A stretch of 64,000 nt of DNA from Neobacillus nitrireducens. Lineage in GTDB: Bacteria; Bacillota; Bacilli; Bacillales; Cytobacillaceae. Under the pieces are notes generated by a model. That model was not told the DNA's origin and did no database searches. It saw nothing but the letters and a program-made list of their open reading frames with translations. Shown here in pieces: positions 49,924 through 58,565 of the stretch. Positions within the stretch are counted from its first letter, which is position 1. Every line of letters starts with the position of its first letter. Made by a program: the position numbers and the translations under genes. The stretch is from contig NZ_CP133262.1 of the NCBI RefSeq assembly GCF_030915405.1, positions 4,307,001 to 4,371,000 on the forward strand, given 5' to 3'.

Positions 49924-50763
49924 ATGCCATTAACAGACCGTGAAGCAAGGGTCTTGAATGAAATACGGGATTGGGAAAGAAATTTATATGAATTTGAGCC
50001 CAATGATTTCCAATTAACTTATGAAAAATATTTACAACAATCATTCTCATTATTGCCTGAAAAGGTTCAAAAACAATTTTTTTTAGTTATCGATAGCTGG
50101 CTGTTTCATTTACATAGTATGATACAAGGCTCGCAGCTTCAAATCGACGCAAAAGAGAGAATTCTTTCTTCAGGGCGGATATTTCATAAAGACCTAGAAA
50201 AAATAGAAGACTTAAGTCAACTGAAAATTGAGCAATTACAATACATAGCTGAGCAGCAAATAGCAAGACATCGATTCTATTCTTTTGCTCAAGGTGGTTT
50301 AGCTGGAACAGGTGGCCCACTTCTTCTAAGTACAGATATACCGGCAATCGCAGTTATTAATTTACGGGTTGTACAATTAATTGCGATGACTTACGGGGTT
50401 GAGGTGAATACCCCGGTTGAAATGATGACCTCTCTGAAAGTTTTCCATACGGCAACATTGCCGCCTAGGCTTCAACTTGAGGGATGGACTTCCTTGATGG
50501 ATGAATTAGAAAATCGAGATGATCATTATTTTTATGAAGGAAATGAACAAATTACAGATATTACTTGGATTGAACAGCCGGTGCAACAGCTAATGAAAGC
50601 GTTGGTTATTTCCTTATTCCGAAAAAGGGTGATACAAGGGATTCCGCTGGTCAGTATGGCAATTGGTGCAGGAGCTAATTATCAGTTGACCAGAAAAGTA
50701 ACCGATGTCGCCCATAAATATTATCAACTGCGGTACTTAAGACAGAAAGAGGAGTTTGCTTGA
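49924..50763 (+). CDS. EcsC family protein
   Basis: A 279-residue protein of the EcsC family, with a helical N-terminus and Gly-rich amphipathic stretches (QGGLAGTGGPLLLSTDIPAI near 123, LVSMAIGAGANYQLTRKV near 240). The role of EcsC is unknown; in Bacillus the name comes from the ecsABC operon, but this copy is in a different context, overlapping moaB by one base. GGAGGGG site before the ATG. Confidence 0.82.
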   Translation: MPLTDREARVLNEIRDWERNLYEFEPNDFQLTYEKYLQQSFSLLPEKVQKQFFLVIDSWLFHLHSMIQGSQLQIDAKERILSSGRIFHKDLEKIEDLSQLKIEQLQYIAEQQIARHRFYSFAQGGLAGTGGPLLLSTDIPAIAVINLRVVQLIAMTYGVEVNTPVEMMTSLKVFHTATLPPRLQLEGWTSLMDELENRDDHYFYEGNEQITDITWIEQPVQQLMKALVISLFRKRVIQGIPLVSMAIGAGANYQLTRKVTDVAHKYYQLRYLRQKEEFA

Positions 50764-51275
50764 TGAGTATTCAAGAACATAAAAAAGTAGCCCCGAGGAT
50801 GGTAAACTGTAAAGTAATCACTGTCAGTGACACCAGAAATAACGAAACGGATAAAAGTGGAAAATTGATGATGGAACTGCTTGAACAAGCAGGTCATAAA
50901 ATTATCGATTACGTCATTGTAAAAGATGAGGCTGCGCCCATTCAAAATGAAATATTAAAAGGCTGTGCGAATGAGGAAATTGATGTTATTTTAACAAATG
51001 GCGGGACTGGGATTGCTAAGCGGGATGTAACCATTGAGACAGTACAACTCCTGCTTGATAAAGAAATTGTCGGCTTTGGAGAATTGTTCAGGATGTTGAG
51101 CTATCAAGAGGATATTGGCAGCGCTGCTATACTTTCAAGGGCAATTGCTGGTGTGGTTAATAATAAAGCCGTATTCTCCACCCCGGGCTCAACCGGTGCC
51201 GTAAAGCTGGCCATGAATAAATTAATCCTGCCAGAGCTTGGCCATGTAGTGAGAGAAATACAAAAAGACCTTTAA
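50763..51275 (+). CDS. moaB: Molybdenum cofactor biosynthesis protein MoaB
   Basis: A 170-residue MogA/MoaB-fold protein. The molybdopterin-binding motifs VISVSD-type (KVITVSDTRN near 18) and LTNGGTGIAKRDVT near 75 are intact. MoaB adenylates molybdopterin before metal insertion. The ATG overlaps the EcsC stop (TGATG), so the two are coupled. Confidence 0.92.
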   Translation: MSIQEHKKVAPRMVNCKVITVSDTRNNETDKSGKLMMELLEQAGHKIIDYVIVKDEAAPIQNEILKGCANEEIDVILTNGGTGIAKRDVTIETVQLLLDKEIVGFGELFRMLSYQEDIGSAAILSRAIAGVVNNKAVFSTPGSTGAVKLAMNKLILPELGHVVREIQKDL

Positions 51276-51281
51276 ATAGAG

Positions 51282-51318
51282 AAAACTCCCTTTTCGGTAT
51301 AAAAGGGAGTTTTTTTAG
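51282..51318. terminator. Terminator moaB / minus-strand hypothetical gene
   Basis: AAAACTCCCTTTT / AAAAGGGAGTTTT perfect 13-bp stem and T7. Confidence 0.85.
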
Positions 51319-51629
51319 TGATGGACTTTTGTTGAGAGAACTTCGTTTGCACGGTACCATAACCATAAATCATTAATAATCGAGGCTAACTCAGCAATTT
51401 CACTGTTCAGTTGACATGAGCGTGGGAAATTACTTTCATTAGAAAGAAGTGCTTGTTTCTGATTAATTTGAATTTCTAAATCTCTAATTCGGTCAGGGAT
51501 TGAGCCGCGGACTTGTTCCCAATTTAAGAGAATCTCTTCCTGAGCCTCTAGGCTGAATTCAGACAAATCCAAAAGTAGGTCGGGAATTAGGATACCTAGA
51601 CGATCATCAAAAGTAAAATTTTCTTTCAT
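51315..51629 (-). CDS. Conserved hypothetical protein
   Basis: A 104-residue acidic soluble protein, with no motif I recognise and one cysteine. It is predicted helical (EAQEEILLNWEQVRGSIPDRIRDLEIQINQ). The ATG at 51629 follows TTGGAGGG with good spacing, so it is probably expressed. Its stop lies within the T-run of the moaB terminator. Function unknown. Confidence 0.65.
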   Translation of the reverse strand: MKENFTFDDRLGILIPDLLLDLSEFSLEAQEEILLNWEQVRGSIPDRIRDLEIQINQKQALLSNESNFPRSCQLNSEIAELASIINDLWLWYRANEVLSTKVHH

Positions 51630-51729
51630 GCGGTTCCCTCCAATCAATATATTTTATTTTATATTATTCTACTATACAGGGATAAGCCAATCTTCACAAA
51701 CCTATTTTTTCAGTCAATTAGGTAAATTT

Positions 51730-51762
51730 AAAGCACGTAGCAACAACATTGCGGCGTGCTTT
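51730..51762 (-). terminator. Probable uspA-family gene terminator
   Basis: AAAGCACG / CGTGCTTT stem with a 17-nt loop, T-rich on the minus side. Confidence 0.6.
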
Positions 51763-51777
51763 TGGAAACCCTATATC

Positions 51778-52230
51778 CTATTCTGAGTCTTTATCTGTTC
51801 TTACGATGAGAACGTCACAAGTTGCATAACGGGTAATATGTTCTGAAACACTGCCGATAAAGAACCTTTCCACTACATTTAACCCGGTAGCACCGCAGAG
51901 AATTAAATCAGCACTGTGTTTTTTAGCTAAATCTCTAGGAATTCTAATTTTAGGAGAGCCGTAATCAATTTCATATTGAACTTTTGTTATCCCTGCATCC
52001 TCAGCTTGTTTTAGATATTTTTCAAGCATATCTTTTGCAAGCTTTTCTGCTCGATCACCAATTACCGTATCGTAGGCTTCAATTAAAGCGAACGATCGAG
52101 TGTCAATAACATGAACTAATACAAGGGTGGCATCATTTCTTTTTGCAATTTCAATCCCCTTTTTAAATGCCCTATCTGCTTCTGTTGAACCATCAATAGC
52201 GACTAAAATATTTTGATATTTAAGTCCCAT
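51778..52230 (-). CDS. Universal stress protein (UspA family)
   Basis: A 150-residue Usp-fold protein. The ATP-binding motif G-2X-G-9X-G-S appears in GATGLNVVERFFIGSVS near 112, so it belongs to the ATP-binding group. The N-terminal NILVAIDGSTEADRAF is typical. A strong AAGGAGA site precedes the ATG. Stress survival role is inferred from the family. Confidence 0.9.
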   Translation of the reverse strand: MGLKYQNILVAIDGSTEADRAFKKGIEIAKRNDATLVLVHVIDTRSFALIEAYDTVIGDRAEKLAKDMLEKYLKQAEDAGITKVQYEIDYGSPKIRIPRDLAKKHSADLILCGATGLNVVERFFIGSVSEHITRYATCDVLIVRTDKDSE

Positions 52231-52336
52231 GATTAATCATCTCCTTACTTAAATTATACATTATTTAACAAGGAATAACTGTTGCAATTTTTCGAACAAT
52301 AAAGAGGTAACTTACAATGGAAAGGAGTTTGGCAGG

Positions 52337-52495
52337 ATGGTAAAACGAGATCAAAATAAACAGTTTTTATTTGAGTTTGATGAACAGGGTACAGCTGAAG
52401 TAAGCCGGCAAATTATGAATTCATACAATAGTGGTTTTATTGGTGAAGGCACAGCAATTGCTGATAATGATGATTTCTCTAGTACGGAGAGTTAA
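52337..52495 (+). CDS. Small acidic protein, 52 residues, unknown function
   Basis: A short frame with AAAGGAG nine bases before its ATG and a terminator hairpin 18 nt after its stop, which together support a real monocistronic gene. The product starts MVKRDQNKQFLFEFDE and ends in Asp/Ser-rich sequence, with no cysteine and no hydrophobic segment. I do not recognise the family. It could be a small spore or stress protein, but that is speculation. Confidence 0.55.
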   Translation: MVKRDQNKQFLFEFDEQGTAEVSRQIMNSYNSGFIGEGTAIADNDDFSSTES

Positions 52496-52513
52496 TTGCG
52501 ATGATATTGATGG

Positions 52514-52545
52514 ACTGTCCTAAATTTAGGACAGTTATTTTTTTG
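52514..52545 (+). terminator. Terminator after the 52-residue gene
   Basis: ACTGTCCTAAA with its exact inverted copy TTTAGGACAGT, then TATTTTTTT. Confidence 0.85.
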
Positions 52546-52651
52546 GACAAATGTCTTGGAATTTTTTTGTGTACGGGCAAATACCCAAGAATCTACTTTT
52601 GTATATGCATATTCTTTAATGTGTCAATTAATTAAAATGAGGAGGAGAATT

Positions 52652-53050
52652 ATGAGTACAGAAATGTATGGAATGCCTACTAACGTTGATGTGAACTATA
52701 ATATGGTAGATCCTGCAGATGAAAGGATTCATGGGGGCTTCGGTCACGGAGGGTTCGGTCACGGAGGATTTGGACACTTTGGTGGTTTTGGCCACGGAGG
52801 ATTTGGCCGCCCGGGATTTGGGTTCGGAGGTTTTGGTCGCCCAGGATTTGGATTTGGCGGTTTCGGCCGTCCAGGATTTGGATTTGGCCGTCCAGGATTT
52901 GGTTTCGGTGGATTTGGCTTTGGGGTACCGTTCTTGACCGGGTTAGCTGCAGGTGCCTTATTAACTCCGGGTTACGGATATGGTTACGGATATCCTTACT
53001 ATCCGCCATACCCATACCCATACCCTTACCCTTACTATCCGTGGTATTAA
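52652..53050 (+). CDS. Gly/Phe/His-rich tandem-repeat protein with Tyr/Pro tail
   Basis: A 132-residue low-complexity protein. A 30-residue acidic head (MSTEMYGMPTNVDVNYNMVD) leads to GGFGH repeats (residues about 29-50). Next come repeats of GGFGRPGFGF (period 10 residues, 30 bp; about 50-90), a hydrophobic segment VPFLTGLAAGALLTPG (about 92-108), and a YGYGYPYYPPYPYP-type tail. GAGGAG site before the ATG; own terminator. It resembles spore-coat or surface structural proteins of Bacilli in composition only. Function unknown. Confidence 0.75.
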   Translation: MSTEMYGMPTNVDVNYNMVDPADERIHGGFGHGGFGHGGFGHFGGFGHGGFGRPGFGFGGFGRPGFGFGGFGRPGFGFGRPGFGFGGFGFGVPFLTGLAAGALLTPGYGYGYGYPYYPPYPYPYPYPYYPWY

Positions 53051-53065
53051 AAAAGAATTAAAACA

Positions 53066-53094
53066 AAGGCTTTGCCTTATTCGGCAAAGCTTTT
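53066..53094 (+). terminator. Terminator of the repeat-protein gene
   Basis: GCTTTGCC / GGCAAAGC stem followed by TTTTG. Confidence 0.7.
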
Positions 53095-53226
53095 GCTCTA
53101 TTTTATTAGTGGAATTCATATATGTATAGTTATCATCAACTAAGATACATCTTACTTATGAAAAAGGTTATAATAAAATCGCCTTGGTTAATTTTAATAT
53201 GGATAAATTTATTTGGAGGTAATCAC

Positions 53227-54345
53227 ATGCGGATCGGAGTACCTAAAGAGGTTAAAAATAATGAAAACCGTGTAGCCATGACACCAGCAGGAGTTGTCAA
53301 CCTAGTAAAATTCGGTCATGAGGTTTTTCTTGAAAAAGGTGCAGGTCTTGGATCTGGCTTTTTAAATGAGGATTATGAGACAGCTGGTGCAAAATTAGTA
53401 GATACAGCAGAGGAAGCATGGTCTATGGAAATGGTCATGAAGGTGAAAGAGCCGCTTCCAAGTGAGTATAAGTACTTTCGTGAAGGCCTAATATTATTTA
53501 CATACTTACATCTTGCACCGGAACCTGAATTAACGAAAGCATTAATAGATAGTAAAGTAATTGGCATTGCCTATGAAACGGTTCAGTTATCTAATCGAAG
53601 TTTACCATTATTAACACCAATGAGTGAGGTGGCTGGAAGAATGGCTCCTCAAATTGGTGCGCAATTTCTTGAAAAGGTTCATGGTGGTATGGGAATTCTT
53701 CTATCCGGTGTTCCAGGGGTTCAAAGAGGAGTAGTTACTATTATTGGCGGCGGTGTGGCTGGAACGAATGCGGCAAAAATGGCAATTGGCTTAGGAGCAA
53801 AGGTAACCATAATTGATTTAAATCCTGACCGTCTCCGTCAATTGGATGACATTTTTGGATCGGATGTGACGACGCTTATTTCTAATCCTTATAATATTGC
53901 TGAAGCGGTAAAAGATTCAGATTTGGTGATTGGCGCTGTTCTTATTCCGGGGGCAAAAGCACCGAAGCTCGTGACGGAAGCCATGATTCAATCAATGAAA
54001 CCAGGCAGCGTCGTTGTTGATATTGCCATCGATCAAGGTGGTATTTTTGAAACCACTGATCGGATTACCACGCATGATAATCCAACCTATGTGAAGCATG
54101 ATGTGGTCCATTACGCTGTAGCCAATATGCCAGGCGCCGTCCCTAGAACTTCCACACTGGCGTTAACAAATGTAACGGTCCCCTATGCAGTTCAAATTGC
54201 CAATAAAGGCTACAAACAAGCGTGTCTCAGCAATGAAGCATTGTTAAAGGGAATAAACACACTTAACGGCTATGTGACCTATCAAGCAGTTGCAGAAGCC
54301 CATGGGATTCAATATTTAGATACAAAAACACTATTGGAAAAATAA
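53227..54345 (+). CDS. ald: Alanine dehydrogenase
   Basis: A 372-residue NAD-dependent enzyme interconverting alanine and pyruvate plus ammonia, needed for alanine use and normal sporulation. The N-terminal [22 protein letters not shown], catalytic lysine (VMKVKEP near 74) and His (TYLHLAPE near 96), and the Rossmann [14 protein letters not shown] near 174 are all present. The ATG at 53227 follows TTTGGAGGT; the longer frame is leader sequence. Confidence 0.95.
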   Translation: MRIGVPKEVKNNENRVAMTPAGVVNLVKFGHEVFLEKGAGLGSGFLNEDYETAGAKLVDTAEEAWSMEMVMKVKEPLPSEYKYFREGLILFTYLHLAPEPELTKALIDSKVIGIAYETVQLSNRSLPLLTPMSEVAGRMAPQIGAQFLEKVHGGMGILLSGVPGVQRGVVTIIGGGVAGTNAAKMAIGLGAKVTIIDLNPDRLRQLDDIFGSDVTTLISNPYNIAEAVKDSDLVIGAVLIPGAKAPKLVTEAMIQSMKPGSVVVDIAIDQGGIFETTDRITTHDNPTYVKHDVVHYAVANMPGAVPRTSTLALTNVTVPYAVQIANKGYKQACLSNEALLKGINTLNGYVTYQAVAEAHGIQYLDTKTLLEK

Positions 54346-54357
54346 TAATTAATTCGT

Positions 54358-54390
54358 AAAAGAGGGACGGAGACGTTCCTCTTTTTTTAA
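54358..54390 (+). terminator. ald terminator
   Basis: AAAGAGGGACG / CGTTCCTCTTT stem and T7. Confidence 0.8.
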
Positions 54391-54396
54391 CAAAAT

Positions 54397-54425
54397 AAAA
54401 CCAGCTCCTAAAAGGAACTGGTTTA
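54397..54425 (-). terminator. Minus-strand terminator near the ald 3' end
   Basis: AAACCAGCTCCT / AGGAACTGGTTT imperfect hairpin. The T-rich tail is on the minus strand, so it would end transcription coming from the M24 peptidase side. Confidence 0.6.
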
Positions 54426-54429
54426 AAAA

Positions 54430-54660
54430 ACAACTATGTAGCCGCATTTGCCGTATTAATATAAGAAAGTTTTAAACCACCACTCCTCAAAGTGGGTGTT
54501 TTCAGAAACTTTTCTGCATGTCCTCCAAGTCTTATAGACAGAGGCTTGTCATTCAAGCTCCAATGGTTAAACTCCCTTTTACAGCTTAAAGGTTAAAACT
54601 TTATTATGACTACGAACAACGCAGCTTGTATTTTTATATTACATCAATTTAAAGCAAAGT
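54430..54660 (-). mobile_element. Possible IS200/IS605 right-end / omega-RNA-like remnant
   Basis: Read on the minus strand, this non-coding stretch has GACAAGCCTCTGTCTATAAG, CAGAAA-AG-TTTCTG and a CACCCACT..AGTGGTG hairpin (54478-54498), followed by GTTTAAAAC. That order resembles the 3' part of the guide-RNA scaffold of Bacillus TnpB elements. No tnpB or tnpA frame is present. The resemblance is from memory of such elements and is not tested. It occupies most of the 341-bp gap between ald and the M24 peptidase. Confidence 0.35.
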
Positions 54661-54686
54661 TCAATGTGAAAAATCCCCAAATTGAC

Positions 54687-55784
54687 TTATTTTATGATCT
54701 GGAGTTCTTTCGGGAATTTGGTAAGAACTTTTGCCCCATCTGACGTAATATATATGTCATCTTCAATCCGGACGCCAGCCACGTTTGGTACATAGATACC
54801 CGGCTCAATCGTGTATACCATACCCTCTTCAATAATAAGATTATTGGTCTCGGTTAATGATGGGTATTCATGAACACTAATTCCAAGGCCGTGACCGAGT
54901 CTGTGTGGAAAATAGTCTCCATAACCTGCTTCAGCAATAATTCTGCGGGCCGTTAAATCCACCTCTGCAGCGGATACTCCCGGCTTGCTGGCTTCAATGG
55001 CAGCAAGTTGCGCTTTTAATACGGTGTCATAGATTTCCTTTTGCTTGTCATTAATGTCCCCATAAGCCACAGTTCTTGTGATATCTGAACAATACCTGTC
55101 AACAACAACACCCAAATCAAATAAAACAAGATCGCCTTTTTGAATTTTCGTTTCTCCCGGGTTTCCATGGGGAGAGGCGGCATTGGCTCCAGTAAGTACC
55201 ATTGTTGAAAACGACATTTCCGTTACACCCTTTTGTTTAAGGGCGAACTCTAAAGCATTAAGTATTTCCAACTCTGTTTTGCCTTCCTTGATTTCACTAG
55301 CACCGAATTCAACGGCGTAATCGGCAAGGGCACAAGCCTCTTCAATAATTTTTAGTTCTTTCGCATCCTTTATCATCCGAAGCATGCGTAATTTTTCCTC
55401 AGCAGAAACAAATGATGCCTGCGGGAATAACTTTGAAAGCTGTTCAAAACGTTCCACATTCATATGCTCTTTTTCAATCGCTGCTTTTGACACGCTAGTT
55501 ATCCTTTTATGGATGGATTTTAGAATCATTTCCCATGGATTGTCAATGTCGCTGTAGCCGATAATTTCATGTTCCCAACCAGAGCGTTTCGCATCATGAA
55601 CTTCCATCCCCGGACAAACGAGGAAGGGCTCGTCTGCTTGAAAAACTGCCAGCGCGAGCAATCGTTCATGTGGATTGGTGTAATATCCGCTTAAGTAAAA
55701 TACATTTTCTGATGAGGTTAGGAAGGTAACTTCAATATCGTTTTCTCTCATCCATGTTTGAAGCTTAGTTAATCGCTGATTCAT
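54687..55784 (-). CDS. pepQ: Xaa-Pro dipeptidase (M24 family)
   Basis: A 365-residue pita-bread-fold metallopeptidase. Metal ligands are visible: Asp in LFDLGVVVDRYCSDITRT near 215-226, His in HRLGHGLGISVHEYPS near 289, and Glu in YTIEPGIYVPN and VRIEDD. An N-terminal creatinase-like domain precedes. It cleaves Xaa-Pro dipeptides in the cytosol. The ATG at 55784 follows GGGGGAG. Confidence 0.88.
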   Translation of the reverse strand: MNQRLTKLQTWMRENDIEVTFLTSSENVFYLSGYYTNPHERLLALAVFQADEPFLVCPGMEVHDAKRSGWEHEIIGYSDIDNPWEMILKSIHKRITSVSKAAIEKEHMNVERFEQLSKLFPQASFVSAEEKLRMLRMIKDAKELKIIEEACALADYAVEFGASEIKEGKTELEILNALEFALKQKGVTEMSFSTMVLTGANAASPHGNPGETKIQKGDLVLFDLGVVVDRYCSDITRTVAYGDINDKQKEIYDTVLKAQLAAIEASKPGVSAAEVDLTARRIIAEAGYGDYFPHRLGHGLGISVHEYPSLTETNNLIIEEGMVYTIEPGIYVPNVAGVRIEDDIYITSDGAKVLTKFPKELQIIK

Positions 55785-55975
55785 TTTAACTCCCCCTATG
55801 TAATTCATTCCTATTTGAGATTATCAATTTAAACTTGAAATGTAAACTAACTGACGATATTCTCGGGTTATGCTTGCTTAAATTCAATTTAGGATGATTA
55901 AACTATAGATATGGAAGGGATTCCAGTTCTTGTATGGAAATAGTTAATAGCCGAAAATCGAGAGGAGCGAGTTTG

Positions 55976-56656
55976 ATGAAAATTTCTTATCACGGACATT
56001 CAGTTGTACAAATTATATCTAATGGGAAAACCATCTTAATTGACCCATTCATCAATGGTAATCAATTGACGGACTTGAAAGTGGAGGATGTAAGACCAGA
56101 TGTAATTATTTTATCGCATGGCCATAATGACCATGTTGGGGATACCTTGGAATTAGCAAAGAAAAATAATACGCTTGTCGTTGCCAACCATGAAATTTCA
56201 ACCTACCTAGGATGGCAAGGAGTTCATACCCATGGGATGCATATTGGTGGTGCCCATCAATTTGAGTTTGGTAAAGTGAAACTAACTCAGGCCTTTCATG
56301 GTTCAAGTTTTACAACAGAAAACAAGGAACTGATCTATTGCGGGATGCCGGCTGGAATATTATTTATGAACGAAGGCAAGACGATATATCATGCCGGGGA
56401 TACGGGGTTATTTTCAGACATGAAGCTGATTGGTGAACGCCATCCGATTGATGTAGCTTTCCTTCCAATTGGTGATAATTTTACAATGGGTCCCGAAGAT
56501 GCAGCATATGCGGCTACGCTGCTAAAAGCTAAAACAGTTGTGCCAATTCACTTCAATACCTTCCCGCCCATTAAACAAGATCCTTTTAAGTTTACCCAGC
56601 TGCTGGAAGATCAGAACGGTAAAGTGCTCCAACCGGGTGAATCCATCGAAATTTAA
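55976..56656 (+). CDS. ytkL: Metal-dependent hydrolase YtkL (UPF0173)
   Basis: A 226-residue MBL-fold protein of the UPF0173 family. The motifs [28 protein letters not shown] near 46 and [12 protein letters not shown] near 138 are diagnostic. Probably a cytosolic hydrolase; substrate unknown. The ATG at 55976 follows GAGGAG. Confidence 0.9.
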   Translation: MKISYHGHSVVQIISNGKTILIDPFINGNQLTDLKVEDVRPDVIILSHGHNDHVGDTLELAKKNNTLVVANHEISTYLGWQGVHTHGMHIGGAHQFEFGKVKLTQAFHGSSFTTENKELIYCGMPAGILFMNEGKTIYHAGDTGLFSDMKLIGERHPIDVAFLPIGDNFTMGPEDAAYAATLLKAKTVVPIHFNTFPPIKQDPFKFTQLLEDQNGKVLQPGESIEI

Positions 56657-56739
56657 TTGTTCTTAGGTGATTTACATACTTTTTTTCCTTCATAATGCAT
56701 AAATATGGAACAAGCAGTCATTTTGGAGGGGGAATATAA

Positions 56740-56979
56740 TTGAAAAAGAACAGATATTTACTTTGCTTGTTACTCTGTGGCTTCTTGCTATATTATGGAG
56801 CCCCAAGATTATCCATTCTTGCAGAAGGAGCTCAAGGGATATTTTCATTAGCCTGGCTCTCTTTTGCCTTAATCGTGATCGCTGGGAATCTTACAGGTCT
56901 GTTGTATAGTCCAAAAAGGGATGGACAAAAACATCCAGAGGAGCGACGACCCGGGAAGAAATCCAGATCCTTTCATTGA
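56740..56979 (+). CDS. Small membrane protein, unknown
   Basis: A 79-residue protein with two predicted membrane helices (about 6-20 and 36-55) and a strongly basic C-terminal tail (RDGQKHPEERRPGKKSR). TTG start after GGAGGGGG. It lies between ytkL and ytoI. Function unknown. Confidence 0.65.
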   Translation: MKKNRYLLCLLLCGFLLYYGAPRLSILAEGAQGIFSLAWLSFALIVIAGNLTGLLYSPKRDGQKHPEERRPGKKSRSFH

Positions 56980-57102
56980 GAATTATGCTAATGTGAGAAT
57001 CCACATTGAATCAAGGCTTTTAACACTCTATAATAAAATTTATACGTACTCCGGATTATTCTTAACAGAATGATTGGAATTTGATTATAGAGGGTGAAGG
57101 TC

Positions 57103-58422
57103 TTGGCGACTAAGCATGAACAAATTTTACAATATATTGATGGACTCCCTATTGGGGAAAAGATATCTGTCCGGCAAATTGCTAAGGCGATGTCCGTTAG
57201 TGAAGGTACAGCCTACCGTGCGATTAAAGAAGCGGAAAATAAAGGCTATGTAAGTACCATTGAACGAGTAGGAACCATTAGAATTGAACGGAAGAAGAAA
57301 GAAAATATTGAAAAGCTTACATTTGCTGAAGTTGTAAATATTGTTGATGGTCAGGTCTTGGGCGGAAGAACAGGCTTGCATAAAACTCTCAATAAATTTG
57401 TCATCGGTGCGATGAAATTAGAAGCCATGATGCGCTATACGGAGGCTGGTAACCTATTAATTGTCGGGAACCGGACGCAGGCACATGAACTGGCTTTAAA
57501 GGCAGGAGCTGCCGTGCTGATTACTGGTGGATTTGATGCTGAAGATCATATCAAAAAGCTGGCAGATAATCTTGAAATACCGGTTATTTCAACAAGTTAT
57601 GATACGTTTACGGTTGCCACCATGATTAACCGGGCGATATATGACCAATTAATAAAAAAAGAAATTATCTTAGTTGAAGATATTCTCACCCCTCTTGCTG
57701 ATACTTTTTATTTGAAAACGACGGATAAGGTGTCAAAATGGCATGAATTTAACCAACAGACATCACACAGCCGCTATCCTGTTGTTGACCAAAACATGAA
57801 GATTCAAGGAATGGTGACAAGCAAGGATATTTTAGGATTGGATTTTGAAGTATCTATCGATAAGATTATGACCAAACATCCAATGTCGGTTAATGGGAAG
57901 ACTAGTGTTGCTTCAACTGCCCATACCATGGTCTGGGAAGGAATTGAGGTTCTGCCAGTCACAGATGACTCAAACCGTCTAGAAGGTATTATTAGCAGGC
58001 AGGATGTTTTAAAGGCCTTACAAATGAACCAGCGGCAGCCGCAGGTTGGAGAAACGATTGATGATATCGTGACCAATCAAATGGCATTAATGCAGGGAAA
58101 AGCAAAAGGAGAAGAGGTATATTCCTGCGAAGTAACCCCGCAAATGACCAACCAACTTGGAACCATTTCATACGGTGTGTTTACTACGATCGTCTCTGAT
58201 GCGGCCAACCGTGTATTGCGATCTTATAAAAAAGGTGACCTTGTCGTCGAGAATATGACCATTTACTTTATTAAACCAGTTCAAATGGAAAGTACTTTAG
58301 AAATTTATCCAAGAGTACTTGAAGTGGGACGGAAATTTGGAAAAGTGGATGTAGAAGTTTTCAATGAGGGCATATTAGTTGGCAAAGCAATGATGATGTG
58401 TCAATTGCTAGATAGGAACTAG
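57103..58422 (+). CDS. ytoI: CBS-DRTGG-hotdog protein YtoI
   Basis: A 439-residue multi-domain protein: an N-terminal winged helix (ISVRQIAKAMSVSEGTAYRAI near 20-40), a DRTGG domain (about 75-185), paired CBS domains (about 190-310), and a C-terminal hotdog thioesterase-like domain (about 330-435). Likely a nucleotide-sensing regulator or enzyme; function unproven. The TTG at 57103 gives MATKHEQIL, matching the Bacillus YtoI start. A Tn554-like element follows its 3' end. Confidence 0.87.
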   Translation: MATKHEQILQYIDGLPIGEKISVRQIAKAMSVSEGTAYRAIKEAENKGYVSTIERVGTIRIERKKKENIEKLTFAEVVNIVDGQVLGGRTGLHKTLNKFVIGAMKLEAMMRYTEAGNLLIVGNRTQAHELALKAGAAVLITGGFDAEDHIKKLADNLEIPVISTSYDTFTVATMINRAIYDQLIKKEIILVEDILTPLADTFYLKTTDKVSKWHEFNQQTSHSRYPVVDQNMKIQGMVTSKDILGLDFEVSIDKIMTKHPMSVNGKTSVASTAHTMVWEGIEVLPVTDDSNRLEGIISRQDVLKALQMNQRQPQVGETIDDIVTNQMALMQGKAKGEEVYSCEVTPQMTNQLGTISYGVFTTIVSDAANRVLRSYKKGDLVVENMTIYFIKPVQMESTLEIYPRVLEVGRKFGKVDVEVFNEGILVGKAMMMCQLLDRN

Positions 58423-58443
58423 ACAGTTTTATATCCATAAAAA

Positions 58444-58452
58444 AAGCCGCTT
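58444..58452 (+). other. Left 9-bp arm of a probably split terminator
   Basis: AAGCCGCTT, preceded by an A-run. It lies 22 nt after the ytoI stop. Its inverted complement AAGCGGCTT lies at 62292-62300, on the other side of the transposon. Confidence 0.55.
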
Positions 58453-58493
58453 ATTTAAAATCAAGACTAAAATAATTAAAATGTAAGGAAATA

Positions 58494-58537
58494 AAAGGCT
58501 CTCACGTTGTGTATATGTACACAACGTGAGAGCCTTT
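58494..58537 (-). terminator. 20-bp perfect hairpin at the transposon left end
   Basis: AAAGGCTCTCACGTTGTGTA pairs perfectly with 58518-58537 around a TATG loop, 29 nt after the tnpC stop. On the minus strand a TATTT tail follows. It is likely the tnpABC terminator and may also block read-through from ytoI. Confidence 0.75.
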
Positions 58538-58565
58538 CTTCAAATTTTCGTAATAAAGTTGTCTC

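Noticed and set aside
52740..52930. Short tandem repeats as a possible CRISPR-like array
   Set aside because: The repeats are coding, in frame, with no unique spacers of constant length.
52680..53021. Minus-strand 113-codon repetitive open frame opposite the Gly-rich gene
   Set aside because: It is the complement of the 30-bp tandem repeats, has no ribosome site, and the plus-strand frame has the AGGAG site and terminator.
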